Below, in pieces: positions 24,845 through 36,552 of a DNA stretch of 64,000 nt (position 1 is the stretch's first letter; each line of letters starts with the position of its first letter). A program made the position numbers and the translations under genes. The notes below the pieces were generated by a model. It ran no database searches. It was not told the DNA's origin and worked only from the letters and a program-made list of their open reading frames with translations. This DNA comes from Gorsachius magnificus (Eukaryota > Chordata > Aves > Pelecaniformes > Ardeidae), in NCBI GenBank assembly GCA_034008185.1, contig CM067081.1, forward strand, positions 5,207,821 through 5,271,820, read 5' to 3'.

Positions 24845-26640
24845 TACCTACATAACTCAGTAAATTTTGAGGGCAGTAAGTTACCTGTATGACTTTACTG
24901 ATACAGAACTCAATTTTCAGTTAAACCATTTGAAAGTGTCACAGCTCTCTGCACCTAACTGCCCTTACAACAGGGGAAGAACAGGAGCAGTAGCATAAGG
25001 CATATTTATGCCGGTAGCCAATTATTCCCACCGGGAAGAGGTGCATACCTTCACCTACAGCGGTACAACAGAAACACCACACCTTTGAAATGCAGAGAAG
25101 CCCTCAGTCAAGAAACACTAACCTTGGTCACACCTAGAAGTTTTCCTTCTCAAACCATAAAGGAATAGTCCACTTATTTTACAACAAAGTCTAAAATCCA
25201 GCAGAAATTTTTAGGGACACTGTGAACACACTAGTTTCCATTCCATCTTGGTAGCAAGAAGTTGAATATGTAAGCAACTGTTAGAAAAAAAAGATATAGT
25301 CTTCACTCTGAAATAAATTGGTTTTGGTTAATATTTTGTCACAAACTTTGACTCAAACCAGATTTCTGCCTTCTTCACCCTCCTGAGCAAACTAGAAACT
25401 GATGATGCCCAGTTATCCATCCCTGCTCATGCTTAAACCTGATGAAATTTTAAGCTTTTCAGTGTTCTTGATTTTTGTGTGTTTGTGTGTACTTGTGTGT
25501 GGTTTTAAAGACCTTTTAAAGACCTTCCGAAGGCTTCACATTCATTCACATCTCCGCTTACGAAGAAGGAGAAGAGAAAACGTGGATCTGAGAAGCTAAG
25601 AACCTCCCAGCAAAATATCTGTCCATGTTCTGATCTGCAACTTCACATTGTGGTAGAAACATGCAGGATTTACGTGTGCCAACCCCATCCTTCAGTCTGG
25701 CTCCCAGTACATCAATATTACAGCAACCAGCCTGCTGTATATCACTACACAGATCCTGAAGAAAGACACCTGCTCAATAGCAGTGCTCAATCTCCTGAGT
25801 TAAAAAACACATTCAGGGAGTTATTATTATTTCATAAATATGGTTTATTAATCTGGCAGGCTGTAATGTTTGAATTTAAAATGAATCCTTCTATCCCACA
25901 TGGGTATTGATAGAAAACGCCATCATAAAAGATACCGTTGCACGGGCTGGTAAGGAAATTGTTTTCTTGTGCATAATAATTATGCTGCTAAAGAAGATGC
26001 TCAGCAGTCCTTTGGACATATGCATACTTTCACCTATCGTTACAACAGCCTGCTTGATGGACTTCAGCTGAATCTTTATCAACTCTTATTTATGTTGCCT
26101 ACCAATGGTTTTAAATAGCAGCTAATGCCAGGTATGTAGTAGTGTGAAGTTAAATGAGTACGATGAAGTATAAGAAGTCCTAGATTATTAAACCATAAAG
26201 GCAGAACACCTGTTTACAGGAACACCAGCAAGTGTATAATACCTTAGTATTTCACAATACGGTGAAATGGAAATGAACGGCAAAGTCGGTAGGAAATATT
26301 GCTACAGACTTTTATACGCGTTCTAAGCCTGATTTTTGAAAAGTAATAAGCATATAACTAAAGCATTTCTACTAAATCCTTGGAAGCTGTCAGTAATATG
26401 ATAGCTATTTAACAGAATTGAGACATTAAATGTTCAAAGGTTAAATATCTGTTTATGACTTATCATAAAGAAAAGGCAAATTAATTGTCTGATGATTTTA
26501 GGGTTTGCAAAATCTTGCATGTATTTTGACAAGTTATTAGTAAGAAGGTAAATATGATTTCAAAAAGCAGCCTCTCATACTCAAGGATTTTTTTTTGCAC
26601 ATGTTTTTGAAGCTTTTCTCATGCTTTTCCCCCTTGCACC

Positions 26641-26665
26641 TTTATATATAGATTTTATATATAAA
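26641..26665. repeat. Perfect 10-bp AT palindrome, 5-nt loop
   Basis: TTTATATATA at 26641-26650 pairs with TATATATAAA at 26656-26665. Low sequence complexity makes it less surprising than the GC-containing palindromes. Confidence 0.85.
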
Positions 26666-26788
26666 CTTTGCAATTTATTTATCTTTATCAGCAGAGAAAT
26701 TCAAGGATTGAAAGAGAACAGTTCCACAATATCTTAGTTAAGATACCAGCTTGGGATTTGTTTGTGTCCTTCCAGAAAGATGCCAATT

Positions 26789-26825
26789 AAAAAAAAAAGG
26801 GGGGGAGAAATAGGAAAAAAAAAAA
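26789..26825. repeat. Purine tract A10G7 plus A-run
   Basis: Ten A followed by seven G, a short linker, then another A-run of about eleven. All-purine over most of its length. Confidence 0.85.
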
Positions 26826-28370
26826 GTAACAATAGCAAAGGATTGATTGACAAGTGTTATCGAACAAGACTTCCTTCAAATATTTTATGAAAAGGACATT
26901 GGATTTCATTAAATTCTGTTTTCAAAAGCCATCTGTATTGAAAAGAATGCATTCAGAGGAATTAACTGTTTCTGTCCTGCAGATCACGTACCAAATTCAG
27001 AGTTCACCTTCTCATGGCAGGAGGCCTCTTTCCCTCTTGCCCTATCTGCAATAGGAAGATAAGAGGCAAGTGGAAAGGTCTTGAATCCTTATTATATGCA
27101 AAGCACAGAGGTATTTGTACAGGGCTGGGTGCATTTTTAAGGACCAGCTTAAAATACATAATTGCTTTATCTGCTGATACACTGAGGATTGTGCTATCTA
27201 GGCCACACAGGTGGGGGAAAAAAAGAGTGCTCAGAAAACTGCTTAAAAATCTATTTTGCAAGCTCCACAGTGAGTCTTCTAACTGTGGAAACTTCCTGAA
27301 CTATTTCAAATGGCATGAAACTTCAGATCACTCCTATCAGCTGAAGGCCACTGTAGTGCCATGGAAGTTGACACAACAGAGGACTGTGACTCAGACAATC
27401 CTTTGCCACAAACAAAAGACTTTTTACTAAAATATGGTGACCTGGGACTCATGCAGCACGCATGGATTTGGACAGGCAGAAGAAAAATTTTCAAGGATCA
27501 TCTCACACAGTCAGTAGTTGGAGCCACAAAAAATGGCACAGATCTAGATGCAGAGGACAACACAGTGTGCAATTCTTTTCAGAGCAGTGGACAAGAGAAA
27601 ACCAGTCTTTCTAACTAGACCCAGCTTCAGTAAAACCTAAGGAGAAAATACAGTATAGGAATCTTACTGTTGTGAGGGTTAAAGAGCCTGAAATTGCTCT
27701 TCTGGTTCAATGCAGTTACCTGTGAGGACAGTATAGATATACTGGATATTATGGACCTTTCTTCTCAAACCTCAGCCAATGATACACACACTGCTGATTT
27801 CCTTCCTACAATCCTGCCTTCCTGTAGTACAGAAACAAGGAGGCAAACAGAAAAAATTGCTTCCCCTACTCATGCCACAGGTAGAAAAAACAAGCAAGGA
27901 TAAAGGAATGGGACTGAGTGGAGATGGGAGTGGATGATAGAAGAATCCCAATGAGTGTGTCAGTGTTGTCCAAATGTTAGCTGGAAGTCTGGCTTCAGGC
28001 TGAAGAAAATTACAGTGCACTTTGAGTAGGAAAATTCAAGAATGGGAGAAGGCACTTGGCCCATATCTTGACCCCTTAGGCAGTTTGGATTTGGCTATGG
28101 TGTCCGTCATACTGCTGTTATGAGCAACATGAGTCGAGGACCCAGCAGGATTAACCTCCTCCTTAGCACGGATATTCTGAAGTGGCTGATAACATTTCAC
28201 TTTACTGTTCACATATAGCAACTGCAATGGCATTACATATGAAGGGAACTTACAAGGATGGAAAAAGCTCCACCCAGGAATCTCATCCCACTTCTTTGCA
28301 TGGGGATATCTAGTGCAGAATAGGCAGTGCTAAATCCCTACTATAAAAGTGATGACACAGAGAAAGGAAA

Positions 28371-28393
28371 CTTCAGCTAATGTTTAGCTGAAG
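28371..28393. repeat. Perfect 10-bp inverted repeat, 3-nt loop
   Basis: CTTCAGCTAA at 28371-28380 pairs with TTAGCTGAAG at 28384-28393 around TGT. It is nearly a full palindrome. Function unknown. Confidence 0.9.
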
Positions 28394-28591
28394 CTAAATG
28401 TGGGTGTCAGCAAATTCAGACAACCTCTCCTCACACTGCTTCCAAGAGCTGTCAGAGAGGATGGACTTGTCCTTCCCTCTGAGAAGCAGATAAACAGAAA
28501 AAACTCCTTGTCCCACTAAGACATCTGTAGGTATAGATAGGCCTTCAGATAATGACAAAGATGCACTTTCCAGATTCTTCTTTGAACTTCC

Positions 28592-28800
28592 TAGAATCAC
28601 AAAATAATTCAGGCTCTACCAGAACCTCTGGAGCTCTGTAATCAAACCTCCATTCAAAAGCAGGTCCAGTTAGATTAGGTGGTTCAAGAACTCTTTGAAA
28701 GTCACCAAGGATGGAGATTACCCAACTTCCCTGGACAACCTGTTCAAACATCTGATCATCTTCATGTGGAAAAAGTTAAAAAAAAATTGTTTGGCAGTTT
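28592..28800 (-). mobile_element. Old CR1 LINE fragment, minus strand
   Basis: The order TAGAATCACAAAATAATTCA, CCAGAACCTCTGGAGCTC, CAAGGATGGAGATTACCCAA, CTTCCCTGGACAACCTGTTC matches the 3' end of a CR1 copy read from its tail. It is about 200 bp and well diverged. The rightmost part (after about 28770) dissolves into A- and T-rich text, so the boundary is uncertain. Confidence 0.82.
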
Positions 28801-29456
28801 TTATTTTTTAACCACTCTGCACCTATTCTATGCTTTATTCTCTCATAGGCTGGCAATGATAGTGACTTCAAACCTGAAGCTCCCACAGTGGCAGTCTTGT
28901 TAATTCTATTACAAATATTCAATTTCTAAAGATATTTTTGGTTTCTAGGAGAGCTCTATGCCTTACTCCACGTAAAGTAGTTATCCCAACAGGTTTATAC
29001 CTGAAGAAAAGAATTATTGTTTATATGTTTATATGTTTTTTCTTGTCCCACCTCTAAAAAAAGAATCAGCTTTATTTGCCAGTTTTGTGGCATTCTATGC
29101 CTTTCCCAAATCCTTCTGATAAATTATCATGCAGCGATGCCAAACATGCACTATAGGAATGATCCATGTCTGATGAAACAGGTAGTATACTTTAATATTT
29201 TCAACTAAAGGACAGGGCTATGGAAATTAATTTATATAGTGGAGGCTGCAACAGTCTGAGTGTATCATCTATTCCCATCCTGGGCCCATTTTCTGGAAGA
29301 AGTGTATCATTAAAGGAAAAAAATAGGATAATAAAAACGTGCAACTACTAAGGGTTATTTTTATTCCATTTATCTCAATGTCCTTTAAGAATATCAGTCA
29401 ATCTCATTCATTTCATTGTATAAATGAGCAAGATAGACTGATATAATCTATCAAAT
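28801..29456. other. Unique AT-rich non-coding stretch
   Basis: About 650 bp with no gene and no identified repeat. Short frames here (up to 74 codons) begin in the CR1 copy or lack any domain. Confidence 0.6.
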
Positions 29457-29520
29457 GGTTGGACTTGATGATCTTAAAGGTCTTTTCCAACCTAAATGAT
29501 TCTATGATTCTATGATTCTA
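29457..29520 (+). mobile_element. CR1 LINE extreme 3' end, plus strand
   Basis: Only about 64 bp remain: GGTTGGACTTGATGATCTTA, then AAGGTCTTTTCCAACC, then three ATTCTATG-type units. The wording matches the subfamily of the 1350 copy. It is among the shortest possible CR1 insertions. Confidence 0.93.
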
Positions 29521-32500
29521 AACCCTTGTAAATCCAGAGTAGATGAAAGATTAATTTACCCATTTCAGTCCTGTGGTGTCCACACTAGGCCACACCACTG
29601 CCCTTAATTTTCTGCTGCAGAGCAGGATCCAAAACTGAAATGTGGTCATAGAGAGACCAAACCATGTGGATAAAATGTGTGAACTAAGGGCATGGTTGGA
29701 TGCTCATTTCTGATCGTCTTCTGTGTCCCTTTTCCATAACAATAGGGGTGAACCCTGACACAAAGCAATACATGGCTTTATTTTGTGGTGCAGAAGAAGA
29801 AAATGTCAATTTCTTGGTTGGAACCAATAAAAAATGTGCTAACTATTGCTCATTTGACCACTCCTTAACAAAAGGAACCACAACACTTCCCATGAACAGT
29901 ACTTGTACTGGCTCAGGGAAAACATTCCTACCTAGACATCTATCTCCTCACTGAAATTCAGCTATGCCAAGAGCTCCAACAGCTTGAGAAGCACGATTAA
30001 TAAAAAGAATCGATTACTGCTGCTGTTTCTTGTCTCCATCAAACCCCTACTTGTAGTAAGCAAAACAGATTTCACTTTTATAGAGGGTCTTTCAACCTTG
30101 GGGTCTTTGAGGACATGGCACCAGCAAAACAATAGCCTTGATTCAGTAGGTGCCTTACAGGGGTTCCCAGTGTGTTTATTATGGAAGCTCAACATGCCCA
30201 GTCGCAACCAAAGATTATTTTTCTTCCAAAGGCCAGGCTTGTGTGGAATTTTATTAATTAAATGCACCGTAGAAATGTCAGCCTTCACCCCTCCTTCTAT
30301 ATATAGCATCCTTTGTCCTTCACATAATGATTTTAAAGTGTTCTGCAGCCATCATTTGGTGGAATAGTAAGATATTATTATTGAATCTTTATGTCTCCTA
30401 TTGTCCCAGAAGCACTGATCTTGCTTCCCCAATACAGAGGTCTGTCTACCAGGCTAATCACACTGATATCTGAGCACTTTGGGGGAGGTCCTTATGTGGC
30501 AACGTTTCTGCAGGAAGTCAAAACTTGGCCAGATGTACCGATAAGATCCATTTATTACTCTTGTGTATTTGTGCAAGGTTATAAACCAATTCCTATTTCA
30601 GATCTAAAACCCCACCCTGGTGATATGTGGGGAGACACATGGTTCAGACAACTCAAATCCCCCCCCAGTTGTCAGGGTTCCCCATACAAGTAGTGGTGGA
30701 TGCGATTTACTATCAGATAGTGACGATGGGGAACCAGGATGAACGGATCTTCCATTCACTCTTTTCCAGCAGATATGTAGTACTGATTAATGTCTTTGAA
30801 CTACTGAATCACTGTGGGAATAACCCTTCATTTATGTCCTTCACTTTCATTTGCTAGGACAATGTATTAACACTGTATGTTTTAGCCATGGACAACCAGA
30901 TATTAGCACACCTTCCCATAAATATTTTTTTTTTCCTTGACTGGATATGTTGTATAGACATATCCATAAATATCCATGCACACAGCAGGGTACATGCAAT
31001 ACATCTGGCAGGGAATGGTTACCTCCAGCACAATACCAACCTTTAATATAATCTTGGCTTGTTTCCATAGCTGTCAAAAAGTCTAGGTTAGGTTGATAGG
31101 TCTCTTAAAAAGCAGTTTGTGGCAATTGAGTTTTTGTTCCTCTTTTTAAGAAAGTCCTGATACTCATGAGGGCTTTTTCTTCCAGGAATGAAATATTTTA
31201 ATAGCTGCGGAGCAGATTATGATACAAAAGCTCCTATCCAGAGATTTGCAAATATTTTTGGCGTCATCAATGTCCTTTGCATATCTGCATGTCTAAGAAA
31301 ATGCCCAACTGCTCCACTTTACCACTCAGAGACTTCATTTTTTTCCATTCTGAAAGTAAAACTGAGTGCTCCACTATTGCCTCGCCACACTTCTCATTTG
31401 TCCTGAAAAACCTTGTTTTCTCCCTGTAACACAGTGGAGATGCCTATGCTATAGTTTCTTTTATCGAAATATCTCTAGGAATCCCCAAAATAAAAAAAGC
31501 TTGATATGTTGACATTATTGCTGTACCAATCTCTACCAAATCAGTGAGCTACAGTCAGAAATCTAAACATTCCTTAAAACACATTTCTTTTAATAAAGAC
31601 ATATCAAGAACAATCTGCCTGTCACTGCTACAATGTGCATTTTCAAGAACTTGCCCAAAGCTGCAAGAATTCAGGCTGCTCTCATTACTGTATAAACACT
31701 ATAATCTGAACATAATTATAGCCTGGACCGAGGGAAGAATACAAGCATAGGTTTGTTTAAAACCAAAGGAGAATCAGTACATCCTTGAAATATAAAGCTA
31801 TACTTTGAACCCTATCTGAATAAAGACATTCTCCTGTGCTGGATTTCAAACCTAGAAATATTGTAGGACTCAACCTCATCCTTATAAGTCATACATAGCT
31901 CTTGTTGATTTGTTTCTGTACTTTGAAGTGTGGAGTTCCTGACCTGAAGTTGTAGAAATAAACTTAATTGTGTTTCTAGATCTTTATTTATGGCTAGTTA
32001 AAGCTTTGGTATACGTAGCACTCTAAGAACATTTCAAATTTCAATTGATTTTCTTTTGCCCTTTTTGAAATATTTTGGGATGGGCACTTATTTGGAAAAC
32101 TGGGGTACAGTATTCTGTGGCTGACAAGTTCTATTTAATATTTGTTAAACACAGATAATGTATTATGGGATATAATGCAGTTCTAAAAGGCATCTTATGT
32201 AATAGCATCATTAGATGAGTCAGAAGTAGTAGATCCATGTGATATTGTAAAATGAGTGATGGTCATGCTCATTTAATAAAAGTGTTGGTGGAAGTCAAGA
32301 TAAAGTTGCCAATCTGGAAGTCAATGTACAGTTTGTATTTGTTGAGAAAAAAAAGTGTTATCTTTGCTTGTTCTGGGAGTGTGGAAGAGTAAAAAAGTGT
32401 ATTTGGTGAGTCGGAAATGCTGGTGAAGCACCGAGAACAGAAGCTCTGTCAAGAATAAATTATTATGTAAGCAGCATATAAGCGGCCATGAAATTGTATT

Positions 32501-34824
32501 TAGGTTACTTCTTACACTTCAAATGTACTTCCAGAACGGCATATTAACATTGCCAATGTCATTTATTCAAGCTTCAGGAGCCTGGGGTCATTTCTCGTCT
32601 TGATACAATCACTTTGGTTTAATCTCTTGTTAACAATACAGGGAAAAAAATGCATTTTCCAAGTTATCACTATTTATTAGACAATAAATTTTGAATGACA
32701 CTGTAAATATAATTTCATGGGTTTTGCTCTTTTCATTTCTTTAAAGAAAAAGAAGGATGGAATCAAGAGACAAATAATGATGCTTCAAAATATCACAAGA
32801 AATAGCTTGATTTACCAACTCCACTTAAGTATAAACACATGTTGAAAGAAAATGATAAATATATAAATCCCATACCCATGATAGATTAACAGTTTTATTT
32901 CTTTCTCTCATTTTTACAAATAAATCTAAAAAATAATGATAGCATACTTACATATTTCAGATCCTCATTTGTCTAAGAATAGAAAGCACTCAAGTCATGT
33001 GTCAGATTAACTCGGGTGGTCTCTTCTCAATCCCCTTTTTGTGTTCACCATCCACAAAACTCAGTGCGCCACTGCAGTGGTCCAGCCATTCTCACTACAG
33101 AAAAGGAGCCAGGTGTTGGGTGTCAGAAAAGACTGTCATGGGTTTGTAAATGTTGTTTGCATGGCAGCTGTCAGGATTGGCCATGTTCCCCCTATCTGTG
33201 AGCACTTAACTAAAGCACCTACATCAGAACCATGTTCTCCCCAGGCTACCATCTCACCAGACAGCAACTGGTATCTGTCTTTATGTCTATATTGATATGG
33301 AAACGTGGATCTCTACTTTCATATCTACAGGATGGCTGTGCCCAAGCTGCCTTCCCATGGTTTGATTTCCATAAGAACCTGGACAACCAGAACAGAGTTA
33401 TGGCATGTTCCAGGCTTGCTCCTACCTGAGATATACAGGGCGTGCCACCATCCTTGGGTGGCTTCACAGTTTAGATGTGCTCTCAAAAGCTGGATAAGGA
33501 GCAACTGTACACCAAATGTGAGGTGCTTCAAGCTGAGTGGGATAAAATTGGACCTAAGTTAGTATGCATACATATTTAAATCTGGAGAAAGAGAAAATAC
33601 ATTTTTCATGGGACAAATCATCTAACAATTTTTTTTTTTCTTCTTTTCTAGATGTCATCCTTAATGCTGGTAACAAAGCATATCTACTTATTTTAAGGTA
33701 TCACTAAAATATTGTAGTTTTTACAGTCTTATATTGGTCTTTTTTAAGAAATTAGAGGAGACTCCAATATAACTGTCCTCCTTCTCGTCAGACACCTCCT
33801 GTCTGATACCCGGATAAGACCAATTGTTTCAACACATATAAAAAAATTATGATCTCAGTCCTGTGGTCCATATTGTTCAGACACTTTAAATTTAATTTGG
33901 TAATGTCCTGAGCTTATTTTCAGCAGCTCAATATTTAATGGGGCCTTGAACACAACCCTCAATTTTGTAGGCGCTCCAATCTGTATATAAGTTTACTGTG
34001 AGGCATATTTGGTAATGCCACTCAGTTTAGTGACAACGCTCACAGGTGTAATATGTGACACAGCCGTGAAAATGAGCCAGTATATGATCTTGCTAAAGGC
34101 CAACAGCTTCTGATAGGTCACAATTAACATGCCTCTCAGTGTTATCAAAAAATAACTTGAAAAAAATTGTGACTGCAGACGTAAGACACAGCCCAGCTCA
34201 GCTGTTCACACAAAACTGCCCAGTACCACTAGAGATGCCCTAGTTATTCTGACTGCCCTTCAGCTGCTATCCAGAAAGACATGGGTTTCCTGCAGATCCT
34301 GCATCTTCTCTGCCAGTCTCTTAAATAAGTTTGGGCATCTCAAATAGCTCTGGGCATCTCAAATGTCTCTAAGTTTATTATAAAACTAAATCAAGCACTA
34401 AATCACAAGTTATGCACTGACATCAGGGCTCTGAGATCCCCTCACCTCACTATTTCTACTCCCCATACATAACACCAACACACCACCCCTTTCCACACAT
34501 ACTGATTCAGGGAATGGGTTGCATACCAGGATGCCAACACTTTCATGTCATATGCTGTTTATGCGCATGCATGCATGCTGCATCAGGGCTCACTTTTTTT
34601 TAAATAATATTCTTGCTTTTGTAAAAATTAAAGCAAAGGCAATTCCAAAAAGCCATTATGTTTTGATTGGTAGGAGCTGACATAAATGGATTCCAGTAGA
34701 GATAATACTGTAAATGTTGATCATGTTACAGGTTGTCCCACCTACTGTCACTTCAGGAAGCAGAAGTTTAAATATAAATCTCCTATTTTTAACTGAGTTA
34801 ATATTAGAACTGAAGGAGGAGATG
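29521..34824. other. Unique non-coding stretch with two stop-poor segments
   Basis: No gene is supported. At 29700-30857 plus-strand frames of 84, 127, 100 and 76 codons follow each other, in three different frames. At 33016-33562 several overlapping frames (61-85 codons) occur on both strands in DNA that is less AT-rich than its surroundings. Text at about 32440-32640 is repeat-free and resembles conserved non-coding DNA. A run of eight to nine C lies at about 30659-30667. Confidence 0.5.
34561..34582. repeat. Short ATGC tetranucleotide repeat
   Basis: ATGCGCATGCATGCATGC is a nearly perfect alternating purine-pyrimidine run and self-complementary. Short microsatellite. Confidence 0.8.
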
Positions 34825-34893
34825 TTCAGCTGGGGTAAATAGTAGCTTCGCTGATGTAGATGGCACTACGCTGATTTACAGCAGCGAAGGAAC
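34825..34893. repeat. Candidate ancient palindromic amniote repeat
   Basis: The text TTCAGCTGGGGTAAATAG, a middle of about 30 bp, then CTACGCTGATTTACAGCAGC resembles a self-complementary repeat common in turtle, crocodilian and bird DNA, with arms around CAGCTGGTGTAAAT and ATTTACACCAGCTG. Within it CTTCGCTG (34846-34853) pairs exactly with CAGCGAAG (34882-34889). I cannot give its family name. It is old and partly decayed. Confidence 0.5.
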
Positions 34894-36424
34894 TAAAGCA
34901 GTACATTTTCTCTCCACCAACAGCTACACTAATGTGTTTGTAATATTAATTCAATAAGGAAAAGGCAAATCACAGTGCAAAGAAAAGCTGAGATTATTCA
35001 AAAAGTGTCTGGTGAGTCCTGACAAACTTCTATGAGTAAATGAATGGAAATGCAGAGTATGTGCTTTAGCCCACTAGGCTGCTTCAAATCCCTGAGCTAG
35101 AATCTGCATGTTAAACAACTTCGTCTTTTGTTTACAATGTGTAGTATATTCCAGACATAATTAAAATAAAGAAAATTGCTATTGGATACCTCTTGATGAT
35201 AAAAAAAAAGTATTAAACCAACAAAATCCCCCAAACCTAAGGTATTAAATGAAAGCATTTTTATATGCTCCAAGCACTCATTTATGTTTTTTTCTTGAAG
35301 CTGTAGCTCTTGGAGTACTGTGAGTAAGTAAGATTATGATAAAAAATAAGAGCAGAACTGTCAGATTTTGCTACTAAATTGGAAATAAGTGTACCATGTT
35401 TGGAAGAAAAATATAAAGAACAAAAAAGTTGTCATGTTTAAAATGCACAATTCTAAATACCTTCATTTATTTTGAGTTATTAAATATTCTAGAATCAGGT
35501 GTTAATTTTGGGTGTCTACTCCATAGCGCTTGGACTTTGTAATGCTATGTAAACAAAATTACAAAAATCTAGTAAGTTTAACCCAAGAGGAGCCTTACTT
35601 CTTCTCCAAAACTCCAACTATAAGAAGCCAAAGTTGTGTTTTCTTTTTAAATTACTTTCTCTATCTTTACCTTAGGTGTTTAAAGACTCCGTAATGAAGC
35701 ATTGCACAGAGTAAAGCATAGGAGGGCTGAGACGATGGGCTTTAGGGAGATTAAGGGCTGCAGAGCTGCTCACTTTTTGTTACGTTAACCTGCCCAGGAA
35801 AGCAATTCCCTCCACAGCCTCCATGCCCAATCCCCGTAAGTGGAGACACATGGCAATTCTGTGATACAGAGAACACACTGTGGTAGCTTTATTGATACTG
35901 GGGCTGCTCCTTAGCCAGTATAAAGCTTCTCTGCTTAGCTACGAATTGATCCCATTGACTCCTAGCAAAGGGAAAAGAATCATAAAGGTTAATGCTGCCC
36001 TTGCAGTCAGATTCCTCTCTGAATTGCCCTCCAGAGGTGCCTCTTTCCACTGACTCCAGGGAGATTTGCTGATTAAATTTAGGCTGGAGCTAACTTTCGT
36101 GTCCCTGCCGATTTGGTGGGATTGATTTGTAATGGTGTGCTGTGGTCTTTGTGAACAGCTGTTCCATAATTCTCAAATGTGAGTGTATTGGCAGAAAACC
36201 ATCAGAAGTAGCAACGAGACTGGTACAAGCTGGGCATGGGCCATCACTGTCTTCTCATATGGTGGAACGTCAAGATGAGCAGAGCCTCTCCCTACCTCCC
36301 TCTTCTGCCTGTCCGTTAACTAAATGAGGATGGTAACCATTAAAACAATTCAAAGCCCAGATCCCAATGTTTCCACATTGAATGAACATGAAATTGTTAT
36401 TTAACATGAATGGGAGACCTGCTA
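34894..36424. other. Unique non-coding stretch
   Basis: About 1.5 kb with no gene. A-runs at about 35200. The part at 35870-36110 has several phrases around CCATTGACTCC and CCACTGACTCC that could be remnants of the same old palindromic repeat class, but this is weak. Confidence 0.55.
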
Positions 36425-36552
36425 TCAAGATCAGGTTGGACGGGGCTCTGAGCAACCTGATCTAGTTAGGGGTGTCCCTGCTCACTGCAGGGGGATTGGA
36501 CTAAATGACCTCTAGGGGTCCCCTCCAACCCAAAACATTCAATGATTCTATG
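36425..36552 (+). mobile_element. CR1 LINE 3' fragment, plus strand
   Basis: About 128 bp: CAGGTTGGACGGGGCTCTGA, GCAACCTGATCTAGTTAGGG, GGTGTCCCTGCTCACTGCAG, GGGGATTGGACTAAATGACC, then the CCTCCAACCCAAAACATTC tail with one ATTCTATG. Same subfamily as 10097-10601 and 38085-38418. Confidence 0.95.

Larger units (their letters stand above)
24845..28591. other. Unique non-coding stretch with a stop-poor segment
   Basis: It has a GT-rich patch at about 25476-25502, a palindrome at 26641-26665, an A10G7 tract near 26789 and a palindrome at 28371-28393. The segment 27014-27903 carries plus-strand open frames of 138, 85 and 69 codons nearly end to end, in two frames. None has a domain I recognise. 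A direct-repeat-1 nuclear-receptor-like site lies at 26431-26443. Confidence 0.5.
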
